Shown in pieces: positions 9,601-17,503 of a stretch of 35,868 bases of DNA. Positions within the stretch are counted from its first letter, which is position 1. Each line of letters begins with the position of its first letter. The notes beneath the pieces were generated by a model, which was not told the origin of the DNA, ran no database searches, and was given only the letters and a program-made list of their open reading frames with translations. A program made the position numbers and the translations under genes. This stretch comes from Gemmatimonadota bacterium (lineage in GTDB: Bacteria; Gemmatimonadota; Gemmatimonadetes; Longimicrobiales; Gaopeijiaceae), in assembly GCA_007125125.1 (NCBI GenBank), contig SLDT01000246.1:1-35868 (forward strand). Reading direction: 5' to 3'.

Positions 9601-9661
9601 GGAGAAGGGAGAGGCCCCGCCCGAGGGGGGCGCGTCGCGGGAGCCGGGTGAGGGCGTTCAT
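6656..9661 (-). CDS. Large secreted M14 zinc carboxypeptidase with C-terminal GATase-like domain
   Basis: 1001 aa from the ATG at 9661, chosen because GAGGAAG precedes it at good spacing and a signal peptide (hydrophobic core LLPALLLLLVLV, then VEARQ) follows at once; the open frame upstream is Pro/Gly-rich and not coding-like. The M14 domain covers about residues 60-420, with HxxE at H175/E178 (GAIHSGETGS), then PVVEPDGRNKV and VVHDLHES. The later half contains a segment like the GATase/ThuA-type domains seen in long M14 proteins (VPRIAVMHTWLSTQNEGW, then DVIIFGPST). A Gln/Arg/Ala-rich linker sits near residue 890-920. It is first in an operon with the acyltransferase and the M14 lipoprotein. 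Probable role: extracytoplasmic peptide breakdown. Confidence 0.9.
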   Translation of the reverse strand: MNALTRLPRRAPLGRGLSLLPALLLLLVLVPAVEARQQAIDEEYTRLIHEFTTEEFFLTPLVDHLPASATVPTPLEFNGYIAGARDILTYSEDVYAYMRAVAEASPRVEVRTIGTSEEGREIILVLVSNEETLAEVDRHAELMGRLADPRGLSEAEAARIISEVKPMYWATGAIHSGETGSPEMLMELVYRLAVDEGEHIRTIRDNMIVMITPVVEPDGRNKVVDVHMAPRVNPGGINPTRTLYWGQYVYHSNNRDGMGLSLNLSRAVTSTYLQYHPIVVHDLHESATYLYTSTGRGPYNAWLDPMTISEWNRLAHREVKEMGAFGVPGVYTHDFYDGWTPNYMFWVAHIHNSIGRFYETQAARNASDYVLRSNQNRTWDRPNIPLREVVWSIRNNTNLMQSALLIALEEVAANREEYVGNFWTKSKRSIAKARMEGPAAYVLPGDDPRAGQQARLLQVLQRHGMEVHRTSAPATVGGETFPAGSYVVRMDQPYSRGADMLLDRQYYSPNDPRPYDDVGWTFGPLYNAKTVRVVDTAILDAPMSLVAEMVHPAGGVVEEEAGATEAYLVNYNADNNLTAFRFAHPELRIEAAQRPFEAAGQEYRAGSFIVRTGDNGRDLGRTLDEAGREFGFTARAVTTLPSVPTHEVAVPRIAVMHTWLSTQNEGWLRIGLDEYGVPYDYISVHVVRDTPELIDQYDVIIFGPSTANAMQLLNGVQGPRPIPWEATEHTPNIGRQASSPDIRGGLELQGVMNLQRFVEAGGTLVTLTNSAALPIHFGIASGVSTREASGLWAPGGVFRTELSDSSSPLAWGYDDGLGVYFNQGQSPILNDGRGRPGVSTPSQPDGSTTARRSSRGGWDDQDQAQAQGQDWGQASMARWREAQQEAQRAAAERRAAALEGEPDDDDEVDSQAPTVRTVFRFHRDPRQLLISGGLVSGNQLTGSPALVDVKVGEGHVIMFSFNPFWRSGTLGSYALVFNALLHHGNLDITPAVTDDDSDDSL

Positions 9662-9910
9662 CGGTGCTTCCTCGCTCATGGATCGATGCAGGGCCCGCGC
9701 CAGACCGCCCCCCACGCCTCCCCCCGCTCCCCTGGGGGAGGAAGGGTGGCCGGGGGGCGCACGCGAACCGGGGAAAGGGACAGAGTGCGGTCCCGCAACC
9801 CGCCTGTCAATGAAGGCCGGCCCGGTGGCCCGTCTCGAGCGGGAGCGGAACACTCATCCGTAACGCGAATATGTCAATCGATCACGCTCCTCGGAACCGG
9901 AGGAGGATCC

Positions 9911-11176
9911 ATGCAGGACCAGCCTCACGCAGGCCCGTCCCGACGACGCCCGCAGTCCGCGACCCCACCGCAACCACGCACGCAGTCCCGGGCGCCGCCC
10001 GGGCGACGTCCGCGGTCCGCGGGTGCGCTGACTGCCCTCGGTGCCTTCTTCCTGTGTTGCGGAGGGGCCGAGCTGGCCGCTCAGGAGCAGGACGACTTCC
10101 TCGAGGTCGGAGGCGCGGTGCGCTACAACCTCCTCTTCACGGACTACGAGGGGGCCACGAACGCGAACCGCCTCCAGTTCACCTGGGACACCTGGCGGAT
10201 CAATGTGCGGGCGCGCTCGCGCGGGATCGGGCTCCAGTTCGAGTACCGCTTCTACCCGACCTTCAACACGCACTTCGTCAAGGAGGGGTGGCTCGAACAT
10301 GCCTTCTCCGAGGCCACCGGGATTCAGGTCGGGGTGACGCAGGTCCCCTTCGGAAACCTGCAGTACAACTCGCACAACTGGTGGTTTCAGCTTCCCTACT
10401 ACGTGGGGCTCGAGGATGACCACGACATGGGGGTGAAGCTCCTCCATGCGCGGGAGGAGTGGTCGCTCGCCGCCGCCTGGTTCATCCAGCCCGAGCCCGC
10501 CGGGCCCGCCTACGGCGAGGCATCGTTCGGGATCGGGGGGGCGGGGCGCTACTCCTACGACCTGATTCCGGTCGAGGGGGAGTCGAACCAGGAGAAGCAC
10601 CAGGGGAACCTGCGGGTGACCCGAACCCTCGAGCACGCAGGCGGGGGTGCGACGGAGGTCGGTGCCTCGCTCCAGGGGGGGGGCGTCTACAACGCCGCCC
10701 TCGAGGATTGGGGGAGCCGGTGGGCGGCCGCGCTCCACCTCGATGCCACGCGCGGCCCCTGGAACGTGAAGGCGCAGCTCCTGCGCTACGCCTTCAGCGC
10801 CACGGACGACGAGGGCACGGACCTCGACGTGGTCCATGTCGGGGCGTACGGCGATCCGTACGGGATCGCTGCGAGGGCCACGATGGGCTCCCTCGGGGTC
10901 CAGTACACGATCGACCTGGACGCCGGACCCTTCACCGCCCTCAACCTCTACGAGAACTACACCTGGATGGGCAAGCCGGAGGAAGGCTTCGCGGCCTCGC
11001 ACCAGAATGTGCTGGGGGCCTCCCTCGCGGCCGGCTCCCTCTTCGTCTACTTCGACCTCGCGACGGGGAAGAACCACCCCTGGCTGACCGACGACTTCGG
11101 GACGGGGCTCGGGCCGGGTGACGAGGATGCGCGCTGGAACACACGCTTCAATGTGAACCTCGGATTCTACTTCTGA
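9911..11176 (+). CDS. Outer-membrane porin, phosphate-selective-porin-like beta-barrel
   Basis: 421 aa. The start is fixed by AGGAGGA at 9900-9906 just before the ATG. A long basic, Pro-rich n-region (about 36 residues) precedes the hydrophobic core ALTALGAFFLCC, with cleavage likely after ELAAQ. The mature part alternates aromatic/hydrophobic residues in short strands and ends in Phe (NLGFYF), the classical outer-membrane beta-barrel terminus. Sequences such as TWDTWRINVRARSRGIGLQFEYRF resemble OprO/OprP-type porins, but the substrate cannot be read. The stop TGA overlaps the ATG of the BCCT gene (TGATG), so the porin is translationally coupled to an inner-membrane osmolyte carrier. Inference: it passes the same small solutes across the outer membrane. 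Confidence 0.85.
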   Translation: MQDQPHAGPSRRRPQSATPPQPRTQSRAPPGRRPRSAGALTALGAFFLCCGGAELAAQEQDDFLEVGGAVRYNLLFTDYEGATNANRLQFTWDTWRINVRARSRGIGLQFEYRFYPTFNTHFVKEGWLEHAFSEATGIQVGVTQVPFGNLQYNSHNWWFQLPYYVGLEDDHDMGVKLLHAREEWSLAAAWFIQPEPAGPAYGEASFGIGGAGRYSYDLIPVEGESNQEKHQGNLRVTRTLEHAGGGATEVGASLQGGGVYNAALEDWGSRWAAALHLDATRGPWNVKAQLLRYAFSATDDEGTDLDVVHVGAYGDPYGIAARATMGSLGVQYTIDLDAGPFTALNLYENYTWMGKPEEGFAASHQNVLGASLAAGSLFVYFDLATGKNHPWLTDDFGTGLGPGDEDARWNTRFNVNLGFYF

Positions 11177-12732
11177 TGCGCCGCCTCGAGCTGAGTCTTC
11201 CGGTCTTCGTGCCGGCGATCATCGTGATCGCCGTCTTCGTCATCTTCGGCGTCTTCTTCTCGGAGGTGACCGCGCTCGCCTTCGACAGGATCCAGGGGGG
11301 GATCGTCCGAAACTTCGGGTGGTTCTACATCGGGTCCGTCGCCTTCTTCCTCATCTTCGTGATCGCGCTCCTCTTCAGCCCCTTCGGAAAGATCCGGCTC
11401 GGGCCCGACGACTCCGAGCCCGAGTTCAGCTACCTCTCCTGGTTCGCGATGCTCTTCAGCGCGGGGATGGGGATCGGGCTCGTCTTCTTCTCGGTCGCCG
11501 AGCCGATCTTCCACTTCACCGGCTCCCCGACGGTCGAAAGCGGGACGCCGGCGGCCGCGCAGGAGGCGATGCGGATCACCTTCTTCCACTGGGGGCTCCA
11601 CGCCTGGGCCATCTACATCGTGGTGGGGCTCTCCCTGGCCTACTTCTCCTTTCGAAAGGGGCTACCACTCTCGATCCGGTCGGCCTTTCACCCGATCCTG
11701 GGCGACCGGATCCATGGGCCGATCGGGCACCTCGTCGACGTGCTCGCGATCTTCGGGACCGTCTTCGGGGTGGCCACCTCGCTCGGGGTCGGGGTCATGC
11801 AGGTCAATGCGGGGCTAGGGACTCTCTTCGGGATCGCGGTCGACGAGACGGTCCAGGTCATCCTGATCCTCCTCATCACCCTGGCGGCGACCGTCTCGGT
11901 GGCGCTCGGGCTGGACAAGGGGATCCGGCGCCTCTCGAACTTCAACATGTTCGCCGCGGCCGGGCTCGTCCTCTTCGTCTTTGCCGTCGGGCCGACCGTC
12001 TTCATCCTGAACGCATGGATGGAGAACACCGGCAACTACCTCCAGTCGATCGTCTCGACGACCTTCTGGCTCGACACGTACGGGGACGGGGCATGGCACG
12101 GCGACTGGACCCTCTTCTACTGGGGGTGGTGGATCGCGTGGTCCCCCTTCGTCGGGATGTTCATCGCACGGGTCTCGCGCGGGCGCACGATCCGGGAGTT
12201 CATCGCGGGGGTGCTCCTCGCCCCAGCCGCCTTCACGACCTTCTGGCTCACGACCTTCGGGAACTCGGCCCTGCACCGGGAGCTCTTCGGCGAGGGGGGG
12301 ATCGCGGGTGGCGCGACCGAGACGATGATGTTCACCCTCCTCGAGGGCTTTCCCCTGTCGGCCCTGACCTCGATCGTCGCGATGGTCGTCGTCGTTGCCT
12401 TCTTCGTGACCTCGTCCGACTCCGGGTCGCTCGTCGTCGACATGCTTGCGTCGGGGGGGAACACGGATCCTCCGGTCGTGCAGCGGGTCTTCTGGGCCGT
12501 GCTCGAGGGGCTCGTGGCCGCGGCGCTTCTCCTGACCGGGGGGATCGCGGCGCTCCAGACCGCGGCCATCACCACGGGACTTCCCTTTGCGGCCGTCCTC
12601 GTCGTGATGTGCTTTTCCCTCTATAAGGCCCTCAGCCAGGAGCACCGCGAGCGCGGGCGCACCCGGAAGGTCTATCCCGCCCGGCCCCGCGCCGGAACCG
12701 TTCCCGAGAACCCCGGAGGGGTCGATGAGTGA
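11176..12732 (+). CDS. BCCT family (betaine/carnitine/choline) transporter
   Basis: 518 aa, with about twelve hydrophobic helices expected for the LeuT-fold BCCT family. Diagnostic parts are the glycine stretch GMGIG at residues 97-101 and the signature beginning at W316 (YWGWWIAWSPFVGMF, then ARVSRGRTIREF). The TSSDSGSL stretch near residue 413 is also typical. Expected function is secondary uptake of a quaternary ammonium compound such as glycine betaine or choline; substrate and coupling ion are not certain. No long regulatory C-terminal tail like that of BetP is present; the protein ends with a short basic/Pro segment. It overlaps the porin stop and, by 8 bp, the next small gene, forming a three-gene coupled unit. 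Confidence 0.93.
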   Translation: MRRLELSLPVFVPAIIVIAVFVIFGVFFSEVTALAFDRIQGGIVRNFGWFYIGSVAFFLIFVIALLFSPFGKIRLGPDDSEPEFSYLSWFAMLFSAGMGIGLVFFSVAEPIFHFTGSPTVESGTPAAAQEAMRITFFHWGLHAWAIYIVVGLSLAYFSFRKGLPLSIRSAFHPILGDRIHGPIGHLVDVLAIFGTVFGVATSLGVGVMQVNAGLGTLFGIAVDETVQVILILLITLAATVSVALGLDKGIRRLSNFNMFAAAGLVLFVFAVGPTVFILNAWMENTGNYLQSIVSTTFWLDTYGDGAWHGDWTLFYWGWWIAWSPFVGMFIARVSRGRTIREFIAGVLLAPAAFTTFWLTTFGNSALHRELFGEGGIAGGATETMMFTLLEGFPLSALTSIVAMVVVVAFFVTSSDSGSLVVDMLASGGNTDPPVVQRVFWAVLEGLVAAALLLTGGIAALQTAAITTGLPFAAVLVVMCFSLYKALSQEHRERGRTRKVYPARPRAGTVPENPGGVDE

Positions 12733-13165
12733 TGACTGGAAGGAGATCCTGAAGGAGCTCTTCGAGGAGGCCGAGAGCCCCGCCGCCCGCCGCCGCGCCG
12801 AGCGGCGGCGGGTGAAGAGCTTCATCCAGGAGGTCGCGGTGCCCGCCTTCGAGGAGGTCGCCGAGGTGCTCCAGGACTACGGGCGGGAGATCGAGGTCGA
12901 GTTCGGCGAGCGAATGGCCTCGATCACCGTGCGCGACGAGGAGGGAGAGGAGGAGTTCTACTACGAGGTCCGGGTGCGGGCCTACCGGAAGCGCGACTTC
13001 GCCTTCCCGGCGATCCCTCTCTTCGACGCGGAAGGGCAGACCTATCGCGCCGAGGCGGTGCTCCGCAGCGGCCCCCTCCACCGGGACGTCACGAACTACT
13101 CGAAGGACGAACTCATCGAGAGCTTCCTGCGGGAGTACCGCCGGCAGTTCCAGTGGGACAGGTAG
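12725..13165 (+). CDS. Small cytoplasmic protein coupled to the BCCT transporter, function unknown
   Basis: 146 aa, no signal peptide or membrane segment. Residues 1-50 are strongly charged and probably helical (KEILKELFEEAES, then AARRRAERRRVKSF). Residues 50-146 look like an alpha/beta domain with strands (IEVEFGERMASITV, EEEFYYEVRVRAY) ending in a helix YSKDELIESFLREY. GGAGGG lies 4 bp before the ATG, and the gene overlaps the BCCT gene by 8 bp, so it is coupled to it. I have an impression of similar small proteins beside BCCT genes elsewhere but cannot confirm it here. A regulatory or scaffolding role for the transporter is inference from position only. It ends 18 bp from the convergent LolA-like gene, with no terminator seen between them. 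Confidence 0.78.
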   Translation: MSDDWKEILKELFEEAESPAARRRAERRRVKSFIQEVAVPAFEEVAEVLQDYGREIEVEFGERMASITVRDEEGEEEFYYEVRVRAYRKRDFAFPAIPLFDAEGQTYRAEAVLRSGPLHRDVTNYSKDELIESFLREYRRQFQWDR

Positions 13166-13183
13166 CGCTTCCCGGTTCTCCCG

Positions 13184-13939
13184 TCAGCTCCCCGGGTCCA
13201 GTAGGGTCCGGATCGTGGCAGGAAGCTCGAGTGCGCTCCGGTCCGCGTCGTCGATCACGACGGTGCGCACCTCCATGACCTGCTCCATCCCCATGCTCTG
13301 CTGCCGGATCCGGCCGGGGAGGCGCATTCCCTCCCAGTTCCGGTAGTCCTCGAAGACGCTCGTGACCGGGACCTCGCCCATTGCGCTCACCTGGAGGTCC
13401 TCGGAGGCGACGAGTTCGCCCCCCTCGACGGCGTAGCAGTCGTGGCTCTCCCGGCCGGAGGCCCAGACGAGCCGGACGCGGTAGCAGGCTCGGCCATTCA
13501 CCTCGGTGCGCTCGACCGTCTCCATCTCGTCGATCACCTCCGCAGAGCGAAGTGTCGCCTCGAGGAGGGAGCGCTCGCGGATCTGCTCGAGCTCCTCGTC
13601 CTCCATGAGCGCGGGGCCGGTCACATCGTTGATCGACCACCCGACCTCACCATCGAAGCCGACGCGCATCTCGCCGATCCCGGGGATGTTCGTCGTCATG
13701 ACCGAGCCGACCCCCGTGATCTGGATGAGCTCGAACTCCCCCTGGAGCCCCATCCCGGAGACCGTGATCGTTCCCGAGGTTCGCACGGAGGTCGCCTGGC
13801 GGTGCACCTCCTCCCCGCCGATCGCCGCCACGTACCCCCGGACCAGCTCCTCGGCGGGCGGAAGGTCCTGCCCCACGAGCCCCGTCGGCGCTCCCACCAG
13901 GATCCCGAGGAGAGCCACCGTCGTCAAACTCTTCGTCAT
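13184..13939 (-). CDS. LolA-like exported protein
   Basis: 251 aa with a signal peptide (TTVALLGILVGAPTGLVGQ). The mature protein begins with PPAEELVRGYVAAIGGEE, followed by repeated beta-strand segments (SVRTSGTITVSGMGLQGEF), a pattern shared with outer-membrane lipoprotein-sorting (LolA/LolB-like) folds found widely in this kind of bacterium. Two cysteines (NGRACYRV and SHDCYAV) could pair. It lacks obvious catalytic motifs and probably binds a lipid or lipoprotein; the true ligand is unknown. Its ATG overlaps the stop of the S41 peptidase (13936-13939), so the two are co-translated. Confidence 0.72.
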   Translation of the reverse strand: MTKSLTTVALLGILVGAPTGLVGQDLPPAEELVRGYVAAIGGEEVHRQATSVRTSGTITVSGMGLQGEFELIQITGVGSVMTTNIPGIGEMRVGFDGEVGWSINDVTGPALMEDEELEQIRERSLLEATLRSAEVIDEMETVERTEVNGRACYRVRLVWASGRESHDCYAVEGGELVASEDLQVSAMGEVPVTSVFEDYRNWEGMRLPGRIRQQSMGMEQVMEVRTVVIDDADRSALELPATIRTLLDPGS

Positions 13940-15393
13940 CGTTCCTGCTCCATGTCATGAGATGAGGGGGAGCCCGAAATCCACCGAAGCGCCCCGTCGA
14001 GCACAGGGTCCTGCCCTGCAAGAAGAGCGCCGCGCTCCGGCACGATCGCCTCGTCGGGGATCACCCCCCGACCCTCGATCCGCGTCCCGTCGGGTCCGGT
14101 GAAGTCGGCGATCGCGTGCATCAGACGGTCCCCGTTCGGGAGCTCCGTGATGAGGGCGGGGAGTGCCTGCCCCGCGCTCGGCTCCCCGAAGACCCGCGCC
14201 CGCTCGATCGCCTGCATCCCCGCGGCGAAGATCTCCGAGGTGCTCCCCGTCATCGGGTCGACCAGGATCGCGAGGGGTCCCGCGAAGGGCACGACCCGCC
14301 CCCCTTCCGGCCCCACCCGCTGCGGATTCGCGATGAAGCGCACCTCCGCGTCGCGCGTGCGCATCGTTCCGAGCTCGATCCGCTCATCGAGGAAGTGGCC
14401 GCCGATTCCCATCACAAGCCCCCCGACTCCCCCGGGGTTCCCCCGCAGGTCGAGCACGATCCCGCGGTGCCCCCGGAAGCGGTCGACCGCCTCCGCGATC
14501 CGGGGCGCCGCCGAGGGAAACCACCCCGTGAAGCGGATCACCCCGACCTCCCCCACTTCCCGCGACTCGACCTCGAGCCGCACGGGAGGAAGGTTCCCGA
14601 AGCGCACCACCTCACCGGGGGGCGCACCCCGCAGGAACTCGAGCTCGCGCTCCTCCCCCTCCGCGTCGAGCACGCGCAGGGCGAGAGAGTCGTGGCGGGC
14701 TCCCGCGAGGGCCCGGTGGAGCACCCCGTGGATCCAGGCAAGGGTAAGGGGGGTGTCGGGCTCCGGGGCACCGGCCCCGTCAAGGAGCCCGTCGAGGAGC
14801 TCCTCGATGGGCCGGCCGTCGATCGCACGCACCACGAAGCCGGGTCGGACTCCGGCCGCGTGCGCGGGCGCCGCGTCCGAAACGCGGACCACGAGCGCCT
14901 CCCCCCCGATCCAGCGGAGCTCGAGCCCTGGGTCTCCCTCCTCGCCCGGGTCCTCGCGCTCGGCCGGATCCCCTTCCGGGGTGCGTGCCTCCCCCGGAAT
15001 GAGGACGAAGTGCGACTCCTCGAGGCTTCCGATGAGGGTCCGGATCACTCCGCGCAGCTCCTCGGTCGAGGTCGCAGCCCCCGCGGCGGGCCGGAGGGTG
15101 CGCCTCGCCTCGTCCCAGTCGACGCCCCCCATCGCGGGGTCGTAGTAGCTCTCCAGGATCCGCGTCCACGCGTGGTCGAAGGTCGCCAGGTGGAGGACGG
15201 AGTCCGGGAGGAGGGCCGGCTGCCCCGCGGGTGCGGGGGTCGCCGCCAACCCGTCCGGGCCCTGTACGTCCGGACTCTGTGCGCCCGGTCCCTGCGCGCC
15301 CGGTCCCTGCGCAGGGGCGGCCAGGACGAGGACGAGGAGCGCCGCACCGGCGGCGAGCGCCGGGCGCCTTGCGGATTCGAGTGCAGGAAGCAC
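13936..15393 (-). CDS. S41 family peptidase with tricorn-like active-site residues
   Basis: 485 aa from a GTG at 15393, with a signal peptide (LAAGAALLVLVLAAPAQG) and a short Gly-Pro-Gln repeat at about 30-47. A divergent PDZ-like segment (AHAAGVRPGFVVRAIDG) lies at about 178-193. The peptidase core shows GIVLDLRGNPGG (311-322), the nucleophile region GSTSEIFAAGMQ with Ser384, and IEGRGVIPD (439-447). Aligned on the Prc/Tsp spacing (Ser, then Lys 25 residues later), the Lys position is Gln409 (GEPSAGQ). A Ser-His pair S127/H128 (LEESHF) and E440 match the Ser-His-Ser-Glu arrangement of tricorn-type S41 peptidases. So it probably uses that chemistry rather than a Ser-Lys dyad. Operon with the LolA-like gene; divergent from the CoA-transferase gene. 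Confidence 0.85.
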   Translation of the reverse strand: MLPALESARRPALAAGAALLVLVLAAPAQGPGAQGPGAQSPDVQGPDGLAATPAPAGQPALLPDSVLHLATFDHAWTRILESYYDPAMGGVDWDEARRTLRPAAGAATSTEELRGVIRTLIGSLEESHFVLIPGEARTPEGDPAEREDPGEEGDPGLELRWIGGEALVVRVSDAAPAHAAGVRPGFVVRAIDGRPIEELLDGLLDGAGAPEPDTPLTLAWIHGVLHRALAGARHDSLALRVLDAEGEERELEFLRGAPPGEVVRFGNLPPVRLEVESREVGEVGVIRFTGWFPSAAPRIAEAVDRFRGHRGIVLDLRGNPGGVGGLVMGIGGHFLDERIELGTMRTRDAEVRFIANPQRVGPEGGRVVPFAGPLAILVDPMTGSTSEIFAAGMQAIERARVFGEPSAGQALPALITELPNGDRLMHAIADFTGPDGTRIEGRGVIPDEAIVPERGALLAGQDPVLDGALRWISGSPSSHDMEQER

Positions 15394-15435
15394 GAGGTGT
15401 CGACCGATCGAGGGGGAGGGAGATCGGGGGGCGGA

Positions 15436-15466
15436 TTCGCTGGCCCCGGGGTGCGGCCTCTAATAC
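15436..15466 (+). promoter_or_regulatory. Possible promoter of the acetyl-CoA hydrolase/transferase gene
   Basis: TAATAC at 15461-15466 is a good -10 match in the 155-bp gap between divergent genes. The best -35 is TTCGCT at 15436-15441 with a rather long 19-bp spacer. The site sits about 80 bp before the proposed ATG at 15549. Confidence 0.35.
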
Positions 15467-15548
15467 GTTCGCACGACCCGTTTCGTTCGCCGACCCTCGC
15501 GACCTGCCGGGGTCACCAGGGCACCCCTCCCCCAGGCACTCCTCTCCC

Positions 15549-17465
15549 ATGGCCACCTCCCCCATGACACCGGACGAGCTCGTCGAGGCCGCCCTCTCCC
15601 GCCTCGGCCGACGCCTCGTCGTCGGGCTCCCCCTCGGGCTCGGCAAGCCGAACCACCTCGCGAACGCCCTCTACCGGCGGGCCGCGGCCGATCCCTCGAT
15701 CGATCTCGAGATCGTGACCGCGCTCTCCCTCGACCCCCCGGTCGGATCGAGCCTCCTGGAGCGTCGCTTCCTCGAGCCCTTCGTCCGGCGGCACTTCGGG
15801 GCCGACTACCCGCGGCTCGAGTACCTGGAGGCGCTCGGCCGGGGGAGCCTTCCCCCGAATGTGCGCATCGTGAACTTCTACCTCCGCTCCGGGGCGGCGC
15901 TCGGCAACCCCGCCGCACAGCGCCACTACATCTCGAGCAACTACACCCATGTGGCGCGCGACCTCGTGGACCGCGGCGTGAACCTGATCATGCAGCTCGT
16001 GGCCCGCGAAGCGCCGCGCGCCGACGGCGCCTCGCGCCGGCTCAGCCTCTCGTCGAACCCGGACCTCACGCACGAGGTGGTCGAGCGGGTCGGGCGCATC
16101 CCCGGCCGCCACCTCATGCGGGTGGCGCAGCTCCACCCGGAACTCCCCTTCATGCATGGCGATGCGATCGTGGAGGAAGGCTTCTTCGACCACCTCCTCG
16201 CCCCGGGGCCCCCGCACCCCCTCTTCGCGGTGCCGCGGCAGCCGGTGGGGCTCCAGGACTACTGGGTCGGGCTGCACGCGGCCAGGCTCGTGCGCGACGG
16301 CGGGACCCTCCAGATCGGGATCGGGGCGCTGAGCGATGCCCTCGTACATGCACTCCTCCTGCGGCAGCGGGAGAACGGGGTGTTCCGGGGCCTCTCGTTC
16401 GAGGGCAAGGGGGAGCTCGGGCCCTTCGAGATCGGGCTCTACGGAGCGAGCGAGATGTTCATGGACGGCTTCATGCACCTCTACCGGGCGGGGATCCTCC
16501 GAAGGGAGGTCTTCGACGACCTCGAGACGCAGCGCCTCGCGAACGAGGGTCGGCTCGAGGACGAGGCGCCGGAGCGGGCCGGCAGGGGGGCGGTCATGGA
16601 CGGGGCCTTCTTCCTGGGGAGCCGTCCCTTCTACGAGTTCCTGCGCGGGCTCGACGAGGCCGAGCGGCCCCGCTTCCGGATGAGCTCGGTCCGCCGGGTG
16701 AACCAGCTCTACGGGGGGAGCGAGGCGCTCGAGGTGGCGCAGCGGCAGCGGGCCCGCTTCTTCAACACCTGCATGATGGTGACGGCGACGGGGGCGGCGG
16801 TCTCGGACGGGCTCGAGGACCACCAGGTCGTGAGCGGGGTGGGGGGACAGTACAACTTCGTCGCGATGGCGCACGCGATGGAAGACGGGCGCTCGGTCCT
16901 CATGCTCCGTAGCACCCGCAGCTCGGGCGGGACGACGCGCTCGAACCTCGTATGGGAGCACCCCCACGCGACGATCCCGCGCCACCTCCGCGACCTCGTG
17001 GTGACGGAGTACGGGGTGGCCGAGCTGCGGGGGCGCACCGACGAGGAGTGCATCCAGGCGCTCCTGGGGGTGATGGACGCCCGCTTCCAGAACGAACTGA
17101 TGACGCGCGCGAAGGAGGCGGGAAAGCTCGATCCGGACTGGGAGCTCCCCGACCGGTGGCGGGCGAACACCCCGGGGGCGCTGCGGGAGCGACTGGACGG
17201 TGCGGGGGGGCGGGAGCGCTTCCCCCGGTTTCCCTTCGGGAGCGACTTCACCCCCGTCGAGGAGCGGCTCGTCGAGGGGCTCGGGTGGCTCCGGGACCAC
17301 GGGCATCGGCGGGGGGCCCTGGCGGGGGCCGCGCTGCGGGGGCGGCCGGGCGACTTTCCCGAGGAGATGGAGCGGATGGGGCTCGCCGCGCCGAAGGGGT
17401 TCGGGGAGCGGATGCATGCCCGGCTCCTCGCCGCCGCGCTGGCGGCAGGGGGCGGCAGGGCGTAG
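15549..17465 (+). CDS. Acetyl-CoA hydrolase/CoA-transferase family protein
   Basis: 638 aa from the ATG at 15549; a second ATG at 15564 (MTPDEL) is close, and the open frame before 15549 is antisense to the S41 gene and not coding-like. The fold is that of the acetyl-CoA hydrolase/transferase family. GLPLGLGKPNHLANALYRR lies near the N terminus, GTLQIGIGALSDALVHAL in the middle, and GLYGASEMFMDGFMHL carries the Glu expected to form the acyl-CoA intermediate. The C-terminal domain shows VVSGVGGQYNFVAMAH and RTDEECIQALLGVMD. At 638 aa it is longer than the usual 430-550 aa because of about 110 extra C-terminal residues. Cytoplasmic; probably moves CoA between short acyl groups and a carboxylate, or hydrolyses the thioester. 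Donor and acceptor are unknown. Confidence 0.88.
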   Translation: MATSPMTPDELVEAALSRLGRRLVVGLPLGLGKPNHLANALYRRAAADPSIDLEIVTALSLDPPVGSSLLERRFLEPFVRRHFGADYPRLEYLEALGRGSLPPNVRIVNFYLRSGAALGNPAAQRHYISSNYTHVARDLVDRGVNLIMQLVAREAPRADGASRRLSLSSNPDLTHEVVERVGRIPGRHLMRVAQLHPELPFMHGDAIVEEGFFDHLLAPGPPHPLFAVPRQPVGLQDYWVGLHAARLVRDGGTLQIGIGALSDALVHALLLRQRENGVFRGLSFEGKGELGPFEIGLYGASEMFMDGFMHLYRAGILRREVFDDLETQRLANEGRLEDEAPERAGRGAVMDGAFFLGSRPFYEFLRGLDEAERPRFRMSSVRRVNQLYGGSEALEVAQRQRARFFNTCMMVTATGAAVSDGLEDHQVVSGVGGQYNFVAMAHAMEDGRSVLMLRSTRSSGGTTRSNLVWEHPHATIPRHLRDLVVTEYGVAELRGRTDEECIQALLGVMDARFQNELMTRAKEAGKLDPDWELPDRWRANTPGALRERLDGAGGRERFPRFPFGSDFTPVEERLVEGLGWLRDHGHRRGALAGAALRGRPGDFPEEMERMGLAAPKGFGERMHARLLAAALAAGGGRA

Positions 17466-17503
17466 ACTGTGCAGATCACGTACCCCGAGCAGAAGGAGTC
17501 AGG

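Noticed and set aside
9872-9877. Consensus TTGACA on the minus strand as a promoter for the large M14 operon
   Set aside because: The -35 is perfect, but no acceptable -10 lies 16-18 bp downstream, and it is over 200 bp from the start.
6575-9910. Very long + frame antisense to the large M14 gene, joined to the porin frame
   Set aside because: It is Arg/Val/His-rich, lacks domains and mirrors the coding strand; high GC leaves antisense frames open. Only the part from 9911 is a gene.
15513-17417. 634-codon minus frame opposite the CoA-transferase gene
   Set aside because: No family features; the + strand encodes a full acetyl-CoA hydrolase/transferase.
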